Origin: Antennarius striatus
Lineage: Eukaryota > Chordata > Actinopteri > Lophiiformes > Antennariidae
Direction of reading: 5' to 3'
DNA: 64,000 nt
Assembly (NCBI RefSeq): GCF_040054535.1
Contig: NC_090795.1
Coordinates: forward strand, 6,977,001-7,041,000
Shown: in pieces, positions 54,780 to 64,000 of the stretch
Position numbering within the stretch: position 1 is the first letter of the stretch
How the letters are laid out: every line of letters begins with the position of its first letter
Notes under the pieces: model-generated
The model's input: only the letters and a program-made list of their open reading frames with translations
What the model was told of the DNA's origin: nothing
Databases searched by the model: none
Program-made: the position numbers and the translations under genes

Positions 54780-55000
54780 CTGAATACATGCAGATGTTAC
54801 GTTACCTATCCCGGCTGCTCCCTGGCGCCGTGTACTCCTGCCCCAAAGAGGGGGGCGATTATTTGCTGCGGGACCTCAATCACGCATTCACCGCAACGGG
54901 CCGTTCCGCAAACCCAAACGAAAACGCCCCCGTGCCTTTGGCAGCGTTGTCCCGCCCACCGCTGTCCGTCAAAGGTGCTGGGCGGGGCTAGTGGCTGTCA
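54780..55000. promoter_or_regulatory. CpG-rich block, candidate promoter
   Basis: The stretch has many CpG dinucleotides and GC boxes (CCGCCCACC, GGGCGGGGC) in an AT-rich setting. It lies between the divergent genes lnx2 and polr1d and could be the lnx2 promoter with an untranslated first exon, or an outlying polr1d promoter. No transcription start can be assigned. Confidence 0.4.
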
Positions 55001-55627
55001 ATCCCGAGCAGATTTAGGTTAGTTTCCAAACGGCCTGCCTAATATTAAAAAAAAAAAAGTAAAAAGTAAAAAAAACAAACAAACAGGATTTTCTGTTGGC
55101 CAGCAATAACATGTGATAAAAGACAATTAAATAGAAGTAATTTTGCCTCTATTTGTGTGTTTCCTTTTTTCAATAGTGTCGAAAATCAATCCATTTTAAA
55201 TGCAAGACATGGTTCAATAATTAATAGGCTAGTGCACTTTAACTTGTTAAACCCCATTTTCACATATTGGACTATCACAATACTACGGATGCATGGGTAC
55301 TGAATAAGCAATAGCCTATTATAGCACATTAGCTTTCAAGATGCAGAATTGCATGTCTAACGGGTTTGAATACTTCAGTATTTTGTTCAATTTGAAGCGC
55401 AAATAAATGAAAGTAAACTCACTTAAAAAACATTTTGCTCATTTTTTTTTTTAAGAACGGGGGTTGAAAATAGCATTTCGTATTAATCGGGCATTTACTA
55501 CGGACAGCACAAAAAGGGTCCTCATTCGATGGACCTCACGCAGAAGTAAACAACGCAGATGTTGGGCTAATTATCGTGATGTCGTTGATTCTAGCGGATT
55601 TAATTACATGTAATTGATTTGGACACG

Positions 55628-56951
55628 ATGGCAGAGGAGAGCGACCTGGAAAAGTATGTAATTATTTTAATGTTCGAAGCCCAAGCTAACGTTTTTAGCC
55701 GCCATCTGCACACATTCCTGTCGAGTTATCTCTCAACACCCATCCATCACTAGGGAGCGATATTTTTAGTGGACACCTGTGGTGAGCATTGTGTTGTAAA
55801 ACGAGCACGACTGTGTGACGTTACTGGTCCTAAGGAAACACTTTCGCTGGCTGCTTGTGCTGTTAGCGGTTAAAGGTCGGCTAAATCAGGGAGTCGACTC
55901 TGCCGAGATTCTGCTGATTCAGCAGCTCGGGTCAAACCAGGACACCACCGCCGTCCCTCGTCCACTGCTCACTCATGATTCTCTTTACACTTTGCATGTC
56001 TCTATTATCTCCTCCTTCATTAAAGGATTCCTCTCTGTCATTCCTCATGATATATATATATTTTTTATTTTTTTTCCTGTCGTCCCTTTCAGGCGCGCAG
56101 TAGAGGAGCTCCTGAAGGAGACGGACAGGGCTCGGGTGAGAGCAGAGACCATGGGCCCCGCAGGATGGTGAGCCCTTTTCCACACTGTAATTAATAGACT
56201 TGTGGCTCAAACTTTAAAATGTTATAACACTTTAATTAGCTGAATGTTTATTTTTTTGACTGCAATGTCCGATTGTGATGACTTCACGTTTTATCTGTAC
56301 ACAAGCAAATCCTTTTCCCCAGGGGTTTGTGGATTTTCATTATACAGATATTTATAATTTAAATGAGCTGATTATTAATACTGATATAGGCTTCATGTAC
56401 ATGTTCCTTTTAAATGCAAAACACGTAGCGGATTGGCAGTAAAATCTTCCTGTATAGTTTTATTGAAGATGAAATTGAGTAACGGAAAAATATACAAATA
56501 TTAAGACAACATAATTTAATTGCAATGATATTGATCCATAATATTTCCATCAGAGAAATGCATTGTTAAATTGCACTTGGTGTGTCACTGTTAAGGCTGT
56601 GCTCCCTCTGTTAGGTTGAAGTGTCCCCTGCGGAGCACCAACAAGCGGTTCCTCCTCAACACGTTACGTTCCACTGGTTTGCAGCGGCGCGTCGTGGAGC
56701 CCAGTGACGGAAACTCCACCACAGGAGGGCGCCTGAGGAGGGACTCCCCGGACAGAAGCCGCGACCGGAGTAGAACGCCTCCCAGAAAACACAGAAGCAA
56801 CGGAGGGCATTCAGGCCATAAACATCATCACAGGGACAAAGATGAGAAGCAGGATAAAGAGAGGGAGAGGAGTTACAGGCACAAGGACACCAGAGAAAGG
56901 AGACATGGAAGGGAGGATCATAACAGAGACAAAGACAGACTTAATGAGTAG
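55628..56951 (+). CDS. polr1d: POLR1D isoform-2-type protein
   Basis: Matches the alternative isoform 2 of human POLR1D (about 122 residues), not the RNA polymerase I/III subunit RPAC2 made by isoform 1. Three exons: 55628-55653, 56093-56167, 56615-56951, giving 145 residues. Exon 1 codes MAEESDLEK, like the exon shared by both human isoforms (MEEDQELERK). Exon 2 gives AVEELLKETDRAR and AETMGPAGW, exon 3 KCPLRSTNKRFLLNT, all close to the human isoform. The last ~80 residues are a low-complexity Arg/Lys/His/Asp tail with SPDRSRDRSRTPPRK, resembling RS-type tails. The function of this isoform is not established. No exon for RPAC2 was found in its introns or before pdx1. Confidence 0.88.
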
Positions 56952-59123
56952 AGACTTTACAGAGGCTGCTCCTCCATCCATCGTCACAGAGGTGAACCTT
57001 CCTGAAGGCTCTCTGCACTGTTAATACCCCTTAGAGACATATCCTGTTCATCTTTCATTCTGGAAAAAGCATCAAAGAAAGAGCTGTAGAAGACATTTAT
57101 TTAATGTTTTTATTCTTTCTCATGGAGGAATACACTTACGCAATAGTTTCACTGGCATTTTGCAATTTACAACCATTTTGACATTCTTTTAATTCCTGTA
57201 AATGGCTCAAAAAATTATTTGAATGTTCTTTTTTCTGATTTCCTTTTGATTTGACCGTTAGCTTAGGGAATCCAAAAGACTACAAAATGTCTTAAACCAA
57301 TTTTTTCCTTTCCTCTAACATTAATGAAGACTTGTAATTTGGTTTCACCTGCACTGGAAAAGGTTTGATTTCAGTTATAATATCATTACCCTTTTTGAGT
57401 CTTTCTTCACTGGTCTCGGTGTTTACTTATGCCATGTCGCCACTGGATAAGCTCAGTTTATCGCATGTCCAATTTTTGACATGTACTGGCTATCAGAAAT
57501 GGTTTTGTTTGTCAAAGGAGAAAAGAACATCTTGTTTGGACAGTCCCTTGTTTGTAAGACGTGGTGAATTCATAGTGATTCAATAAGGCTGTAATGGCAA
57601 CAATGACTATAATAACATGTGTAACTCTTACAATAACATATAGTGACACCTCGGTTTCAGGACAACTGGTGGACACTCAAGCGTTGAATGTGTTGAGCTG
57701 ATGTTTTGTCTCTCCTATCCATTTAGCCTGTGTTTAATTTTACACTCTTATTGTTCCCCCATCCAGAGAGCTTTATAAACGTTGTAAATGCCCGTCTCTT
57801 TGGCCTGTATTACCTATCGGCCTATTATATGAAATCTTAACTACACTACTTCCTGCTTCAGCCATTATGGACAATTCTTCATATGGAGTTGCAGCTAAAA
57901 TGCGTTTAACGCCCTCATGCTTCATAAATCACGTTACAAGTCCACTACAGGAGAGAACGGCCCCAGTTAACTGTTTCCTTCCTCTTTGAAACAATGATCA
58001 AATATAAACACCATTAAGCCATATTGCAGAGGGTGATTGGTATGGAATTGGTTTACTCCAACTTTATTGCACCGCTGAGTGCCCCATTAAGATACAATGG
58101 AAAGTGCTATAATTGCTTTTGAAGAACTCTGTGCAAATAGTCGATTGATACACACCATCCAGGTAAAAGCTCCACCGTCTTCTACAATCATCACGAACAA
58201 TTAAATCGCACCAGTCGTCTGGCAGAGGCTGAGAACGCCGCATAAATATTGAGGGTGCGCGTCGTGGAGACACGCTGGACGCGCACTCCGGTTAATTGAG
58301 TTGTGTTCCGCTCACTCCGGCCCAAATTGTTTCCCCACGAGAGGTGTTGTTTAATGGACCGAGCAGACACCTGCTAAAGGCTAATGGCCAGCAAACATGG
58401 CCAGAGTGCAGCGGCCTCAGAGGCGCTGTTTGTTGTGTCCGAGGGCCCTCTTTGCGCAGGTACCCCAAACGCGCTAAATGGTGTTAAATGATGCATTTAG
58501 AAAAAAAAGTGTAATGGGTACATTTATAAGTGAGACAAGTGTCAGTATATGAAAAAAAAGCCAACTGTAACAGACTTTGTTGGTTGTTTGAGCTTTTAAT
58601 CCGGGTTTCCCGGACAACTCTCCATCCAGGTCTCTTATCTGGAAGGTCAACCAATATTTGCGCCGTGCGTATCGATTTATCGGCCGCGCTATGCAGACAG
58701 AGATAGATCTATATAAATTGGCAAATGCTTTATTATATGAGGAAAATCCAATATGATTAACGTGTTTCTTCTTCTTTAAAGACGAATAAATACTCCCTTT
58801 TGTCGTCATTCAAAATATTCACCTGCTCTCGTGCTGCTGTGGGGGCGAACAGGTGGGTCCCTATAAGGTGGGTAAAACGTCGCGTATAAACATAGAACCA
58901 AAATCTAATGCGAGAATACCCTAGACGCTGAGGGGACAGAGCTGTGCTGTTTTGAGCAAACACTGAAGCCAATGGCTTCGGAGCTGCTGAGTCACATGGT
59001 GGCACAATGACACACCTGTGCGGCGCCGCCGGGGCCCCGCAGTTGCGCCAGAGACAGGTAGAGCACTAGTCCCACGCAGAGACAGGTTGCAAGGTGCGGT
59101 ATATGTGTGTCGTCGGAGAAGCC
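56952..59123 (+). other. polr1d 3' UTR and pdx1 upstream region
   Basis: The left part is probably polr1d 3' UTR, but no clear AATAAA was found. The right part (about 57840-59100) should hold the pdx1 promoter and enhancers. It is unique sequence with several homeodomain- and forkhead-like words (CCATTAAG, TCGATTGATAC, ATAAATCACG, TGTTTGTTG). In human GSX1 lies in this interval; no Gsx homeodomain is present in any frame. Confidence 0.5.
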
Positions 59124-61434
59124 ATGAATCGGGACGAACATTATTATCCCTCTCAAGTTTTTAAAGAGTCCTGCGTCTACCAGAGATCCCAGGCGGAGGA
59201 CTACAGCCAGAGTCCGCCGCCCTGCCTCTACATGAGCCGGCAGGTGCATTCCGTCTGCACGCCGCCGACCATGGGCGCCTTGGAGCAGGCGAGCCTTCCT
59301 GACATCGCTGCTTCATACAATCTACCCATGCGGGAGGAACCAGGTGTGCCTCAGCTCCATCATCATCATCATAATCATCATCATCATCAGAGCCTCCAGC
59401 AGCAGCCTCTTCTCCCCGCCACTGGTTATGGAGAAACCGGGGAACAGAGTAGATATCACCTCCCGTTTCCCTGGATGAAAACCACAAAATCTCACTCACA
59501 CACCTGGAAGGGACAGTGGCCAGGTAAATCCTTTCTACGAGATATAGATCAGTAAATGGAACTAATGTTCAACCCTGATTCATTCTAGTTAAAACTTATT
59601 TCAGAATGCATGCACTTGTTGCAACATTCTGTGGTCACGGCACTAACAAATGAGGCTTTCTTTGGCCTCTAATGACATCATCTCCAACAATAAGATCCTG
59701 GGTGTTCCAGTTTACCTTGTCAGTCAATTTATAAAGGCTCCGGAAGGTCGGTGCTTGCTTTTATCAGGCCTTATTGTCACAAAAATGTAGGTTTTGTCTG
59801 TACAAATAATTTTCATAAATCGCCATATCTTAAACCATCAAATGACTGAATACAAAGAGCATAATAGGTCTTTACAACATCCACAAACGATTGTCTTTCG
59901 GCTTGGAAACACTGAATGGGGAAAAAAAATCATTAACATTTAATTGGTAGAATACTTTCAAGTTTTATAGTTTATAATTAAATCATTTAGAAAAGACGAT
60001 TTTAATAGCCTAAAATTTGAATTTATGGCATTTTTAATCTTTCTTTAGCTAAACACCAATTATGTTATCAGTTCCTTGCTTTAAAAAAAATCACAAATAA
60101 ATCCTACATAAATATAGAATGTTTAAGGCTACGGTAGTGAAATACACACACTGAAAACAAGATGACAACAAAACTTGCTTAGTTTAAAAGATACTCAAAG
60201 GTGTAATTCGTGTCAATGCAATCACAAATAAATCATTATAGTAAAATCCTAATCTATATATTTTATGTTGATCGCATCTCTCGGGTTTAATCTTAAAAAG
60301 CCCGTTAAAACCAAAGCACGCCACTTGTCAGCTCGTCTAAATTCGAATTTGTGCGAGTTGATATTTTTTCTGACCCGCACACTCCAAGAGTTTGTCGAAG
60401 AAGAAATCAAGAGGGGTTTTTGGTTTATCGATAGCTTGTAATAAGTTAATAAGTTATTCTACTGCATAACACTGATATCTTTTAAATTAAGTTATCAGCC
60501 AAAGGGAAAATAACTTCTGTCTCATTGACAGAAAACACACTAGATCTCTTTGTGTCCCCAGAGATCACACACTATTGTCTTAATGCTAACTTTACGTTTA
60601 AAATATTGTATTTTTTTTTTGTCCTGAAAATTCACTGATATGATTTGGGTGGACATTTACATTTACATCTACAGCTTGTGCTCCGGGGTAACCAAAATTT
60701 TCAAAAATTCTGGCCCTCATAAAATTCTAACTAAAACTGATTTTATTTTAATTTTTTTGCTTCAAACGACACAACTTCTCTGAGAGTTTAGGAATGTCCA
60801 CATATGTCATGTTGTTTTAACTTTTTAAACTGGACATATTTTGGCTTTATGTCAATTGTAAGTCCCTTTTAACGTTATCAGTAGACACATTTTTATTTCC
60901 CTTGCTCTTGCACCATGGGTTCCTGTTGGTTTCGACTCTACATTTTAATGTTTTCCTTGTAATAATAATCCACAGTGAATCTCCATGTTAGATTTTGTCC
61001 GAATAAAAGAACCCAAATCTTAATGGGACTGGGTGTGTTGGTTTCCAGGCTCGTACGTGATGGCGGAGACGGAGGAGAACAAGCGCACCCGGACGGCCTA
61101 CACCCGTGCGCAGCTGCTGGAGCTGGAGAAGGAGTTCCTGTTCAACCGCTACATCTCCAGGCCCCGACGCGTGGAGCTGGCCCTCACCCTGAGCCTCACC
61201 GAGAGACACATCAAGATCTGGTTCCAGAACCGGCGCATGAAGTGGAAGAAGGAGGAGGATCGGAGGAGAGTAAGAGGCGCTGACCCGGACCAGGACTCCT
61301 CCATCACCTCTGGAGACCAGGCGGAGGCCGCCGGGGGGGTCTCCTCTTCCAACGGACCTCAAACCGTATCACCACCTGCTTCCCCGCTGCACGGTCACTC
61401 CATCTCCATTCCTGTGTCCAGAGAGACCGCGTAG
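59124..61434 (+). CDS. pdx1: Pancreatic and duodenal homeobox 1
   Basis: A ParaHox transcription factor needed for pancreas formation and beta-cell insulin expression. Two exons, 59124-59523 and 61049-61434, give 261 residues (zebrafish about 246). The start [11 protein letters not shown] matches the conserved N-terminus; an in-frame upstream ATG at 59094 would add ten residues unlike the family. A histidine-rich run (residues about 78-90) and the PBX-binding motif FPWMK, followed by [13 protein letters not shown], end exon 1. The intron splits after W-P-G. The homeodomain (residues 144-203) includes [20 protein letters not shown] and, in helix 3, [17 protein letters not shown]; the His in helix 3 is characteristic of Pdx. 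The tail is Ser/Pro/Gly-rich. Poly(A) signal AATAAA at 61914-61919. Confidence 0.97.
59524..61048 (+). other. pdx1: pdx1 intron
   Basis: A 1.5-kb AT-rich intron with no coding signal. The segment 59640-59800 is less AT-rich than the rest and could be a regulatory element. Confidence 0.5.
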
Positions 61435-62014
61435 ACCCACAGGAGGGGCCTCAAGGCTGGAACTAAACTCTGCAGCCCCATCTAAGAGGATTTATACTTT
61501 TAAGATTCACAATTATGGCAGTAATAAACGGGGACCGACACACTCTAAACTCGAGTCCTATGCGGGTGGGGGGCTGAAGGGACACTTGATGATCTGAGTT
61601 ACTTTTTGGCACTGGATGTATCCTGAGTCGAGGCGTGTCTGCGTTCATCCCCTTCAGATGTATGGAGTCAGTGTCAGACTGTTGCTCTCGAGTTTCTCTA
61701 CATTTATAACCTTCCATTTGTGAGTACTATATAGAATCAAGTGTGTAAATGTGTGTTATATACTGTATAGACCGTGTTTGTATTATTGTTGATTTATACT
61801 TGTACATAAACATATAGGCTGATTCATGTAAATTAAATCTGAATCGATTCATTACATACTTAATTTGAATTACTGATTGATCGATATGGTAATTGAATAA
61901 CAGAAAACTTTGGAATAAAGACAATTGCAGCCCTGATAACATTTTTTAAATCTATTCAACCACTGGATTTCACCAGCAGAGGAGAAGTTCAGTGTAAACT
62001 TCACCAACCGAGTT
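61435..62014. other. pdx1 / urad convergent 3' region
   Basis: Mostly pdx1 3' UTR, ending after the AATAAA at 61914-61919, about 95 bases before the urad stop codon. The urad 3' UTR must therefore overlap or abut it on the other strand. Human CDX2 lies between these two genes; there is no caudal-type homeodomain here. Confidence 0.6.
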
Positions 62015-62660
62015 TCATAACTTGTTGGACGCAGCAGTGCGCACCAGCGCTTGGAGACGCAGGCGGCAGACCTTCTTCACCTCCTCGACACCCCTCTCTA
62101 GTTCCACGGCGCGCTCATGCTGGCAGCGCTCGGACAGTTGCTGCAGGATGCGCGTCTTGTCGTTCATCCGGGCGCAGATGACGAAGGGGAAGCCGAAGCG
62201 CTGTTTGTAGTCCTCGTTGAGACGCGCCATGCGTAACGCTTCAGCGGGACCCAGAGCATCCATCCCGGCTCCCGCCTGCTCCTCCCGCGACTCCCGCGTC
62301 AAAGTGCCGCTCTGGAGGTCCCTGCCTGCGAGGTCCGGGTGACACCTGAGGATACCCTCTTTACCTGGAGGCAAACGGCGACTCCTTATGGCTCAGTTTT
62401 GTATGCAATTTCATTAAAAAAAAAAAAAAACAGCAACGAGTAACATTTTATAGTATATATCATTAAAATAGCGTCTCACCTGATTCTGGAAGGGCGTCTA
62501 TGAATTGACTGATGGCTGCTTCCAGATCAGTCAAGCTCTCAAAGGGACGCCTCGACCATATGGCAGCTGTTATAATCGGACATTTTTCTACAACGTTGCC
62601 AAAAATATTTACAAAATCTTCGTAAGGAAGAGCGTTTATTGTTGGAATGTCCATGTTCAT
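62015..62660 (-). CDS. urad: OHCU decarboxylase (uric acid degradation)
   Basis: Converts 2-oxo-4-hydroxy-4-carboxy-5-ureidoimidazoline to S-allantoin, the third step after urate oxidase, normally in peroxisomes. Two exons on the minus strand: 62480-62660 and 62015-62364, giving 176 residues (human 173). Family motifs are FVNIFGNVVEKCP near the N-terminus, FESLTDLEAAISQFIDALP, the catalytic ILRCHPDLAGRDL with its His-Pro pair, SREEQAGAGMDAL, LNEDYKQRFGFPFVIC, and EEVKKVCRLRLQAL. The C-terminus is SNKL; NKL resembles a type 1 peroxisomal signal, where mammals have AKL. The start MNMDIPTINAL has a second ATG two codons in. Functional uric acid breakdown is known to be kept in fish. Confidence 0.95.
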
Positions 62661-62990
62661 CTGAGGGACTGCGTTCGACTGGGTTCTCTCTCAAGATCTT
62701 CAAACTAGCAACCTAAGAGGAGACGAAGACAAGTTGAAGCAGTGACAGTCAACCACACTGCGTGACAGCTCCACACCGAAACCATTAATAACCTCACAGC
62801 AAGTTTTGAAATTATTTACTGGACAGGTATTACAGCAAACATTCAGGTTTAACTTCAATAAAAAGAAGATTGTGATCTAACCACTCGGGACACGTACCTC
62901 TCTCCGGTTCCAGGTACAGAATATAACATACTACCACCAGAGTCCTGTAGGGGGAGCTCTAACACAACATGGACAAATTCATCTGCAGTA

Positions 62991-63072
62991 CCCGCTTCTT
63001 CCGTTGTCGCGGGTCACCGGGGTTGCTGGAGCCTATCCCAGCAGACTAGGGGCGAGAGGCGGGGGACACAGC
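62991..63072. repeat. Dispersed vertebrate repeat fragment
   Basis: The words CCCGCTTCTTCCG, CGCGGGTCACCGGGG and GGAGCCTATCCCAGC plus GGGGCGAGAGGCGGGG recur in this order in many fish genomes. I recognise the theme but cannot assign a class. Only a fragment is present. Confidence 0.6.
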
Positions 63073-63566
63073 ACCAGAATTTACGAATGTCACAACTAAT
63101 TCAAAGACGTTTCAAATAATGGCAAGTGGGAATAATAAAGCATGTTACACGTGAGGCGGTGTTGATTCAGCCCCCAACTGGACTTTGCAGCGAGGGTCAA
63201 TGCACTGTTGGAGAGGTCCCTGGCCCTGCTGTAGTTAATGTTTTCTTGATGAATTTCAAGGATGTTATTTGCTATTTGAGGATGAAAAATATCAAATGAT
63301 AACTTGCTTTTCTGACATGCAGAGGGTCACAAGACATTGAACTTCACCAAAACAAGAAAAAAAAAATAGATGACGTGTTTTTCATGTAAGGGTAGAAAGT
63401 TTTATTGCAGATATAATCCTTTAAAATGACATTACAAACATGCATTGAAAAAATGTAAAGGTGTAATAAAAATGGATTTCATCAACAAATAGTTGCTGAT
63501 GTGAATGGAAAAAAGAAAATATATAAAAAAAATATTTTTGTAGCAGAATATATAACAAGTAAAAGT

Positions 63567-63645
63567 CTTCTTCTCCTCCTTTCGGCTTTTCCTTTCAGAG
63601 GTCGCAATAGCAAATCAGTTGCCTCCATCTAACCAATACAATTTA
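63567..63645. repeat. Dispersed teleost repeat fragment
   Basis: The segment with TTCTCCTCCTTTCGGCTTTT, CAGAGGTCGCAATAGCAAAT and GTTGCCTCCATCTAAC resembles a repeat found widely in percomorph fish. Its class is not clear to me. Confidence 0.55.
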
Positions 63646-64000
63646 AAAACTCATTCCAAATAGGTTGAGTGTAAAGAGTTATAAATTCATTGCATATACA
63701 TACATTTTAGTTTACCTGAGAATAAGATTCAGATTTATCTGCACAAAAAAACAGAACAATTCTTTATGCTATTTATATTCGATCCACATTTTCATCATGA
63801 AAAAATCCTTCACTGAAAACGCTTCTCACAATTTAAAAATTACATGTTATAACTAGTTGTGTTGATATGTTCGATTAAATCTACATGTCTAAAATGAGAT
63901 TAGAAAATTTTAATAGCGAGTGAATTCTACTCTAACTGTTGAGACTGAAAACAAATTGAACACATGATGCATTAATTGACAGGAAATCACTTTGCATCGG

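Larger units (their letters stand above)
51980..55627. other. lnx2-polr1d divergent intergenic region
   Basis: Holds the 5' ends of both genes. A CpG-rich block at 54780-55000 is the likeliest promoter. CTCF-like sites lie at 52097-52109 and 53334-53350, and a (GT)20 run at 54075-54114. Two overlapping opposite-strand open frames of about 178 codons (53062-53651) have no recognisable domain and are treated as chance. Confidence 0.5.
62661..64000. other. Right flank, possible 3' end of next gene
   Basis: No coding exon is visible. In human the next gene is FLT3, also on the minus strand; a minus-strand AATAAA (plus TTTATT at 63401-63406) could mark its transcript end, but nothing coding supports this within the window. 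Two dispersed repeat fragments lie at 62991-63072 and 63567-63645. Confidence 0.4.

Noticed and set aside
54633-55022. 129-codon frame in the CpG-rich block before polr1d
   Set aside because: No family features; open frames are common in CpG islands, which have few stop codons.
55815-56171. 118-codon frame overlapping polr1d exon 2
   Set aside because: It runs through the intron and only its last part is the real exon; the rest has no match to the RPAC2 sequence.

Overview
The window is ordinary teleost fish nuclear DNA, probably from a spiny-rayed fish. It has intron-containing vertebrate genes, long CA/GT microsatellites, a Tc1/mariner remnant and compact spacing. It carries ten recognisable protein genes in this order and orientation: cdk8 (+), wasf3 (+), gpr12 (-), usp12 (-), rpl21 (+), gtf3a (+), lnx2 (-), polr1d isoform-2 type (+), pdx1 (+), urad (-). 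This is the order and strand arrangement of human chromosome 13q12 (CDK8 to URAD). Human MTIF3, GSX1 and CDX2 are missing from their expected places. I rebuilt the exon structures by eye from splice sites, reading phase and family knowledge. In every gene the exon lengths sum to an intact reading frame.

Left third (1-26 kb): cdk8, the Mediator kinase (13 coding exons), then wasf3, an Arp2/3-activating WAVE protein (8 coding exons behind a long GT-rich 5' intron), then gpr12, a receptor whose coding sequence is one exon. Middle (26-44 kb): the deubiquitinase usp12 and ribosomal protein gene rpl21 diverge from one short promoter region. rpl21 appears to carry an H/ACA-like snoRNA in an intron and a box C/D snoRNA of SNORD102 type just past its poly(A) signal. 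A broken Tc1-like transposon follows. gtf3a (TFIIIA, nine zinc fingers) runs convergently into lnx2 (RING plus four PDZ domains). Right third (44-64 kb): lnx2, then a polr1d gene that shows only the exons of human isoform 2 and no RPAC2 exon, then the ParaHox gene pdx1, then urad (uric acid breakdown).

The genes do not form a pathway. They are a conserved syntenic block that was probably held together by regulatory landscapes. I found no previously unknown multi-gene system. The points most worth a second look are the misplaced snoRNA, the isoform-2-only polr1d, the ParaHox cluster reduced to pdx1, an extra lnx2 exon, a perfect 23-bp hairpin in a cdk8 intron, and a set of CTCF-like motifs.
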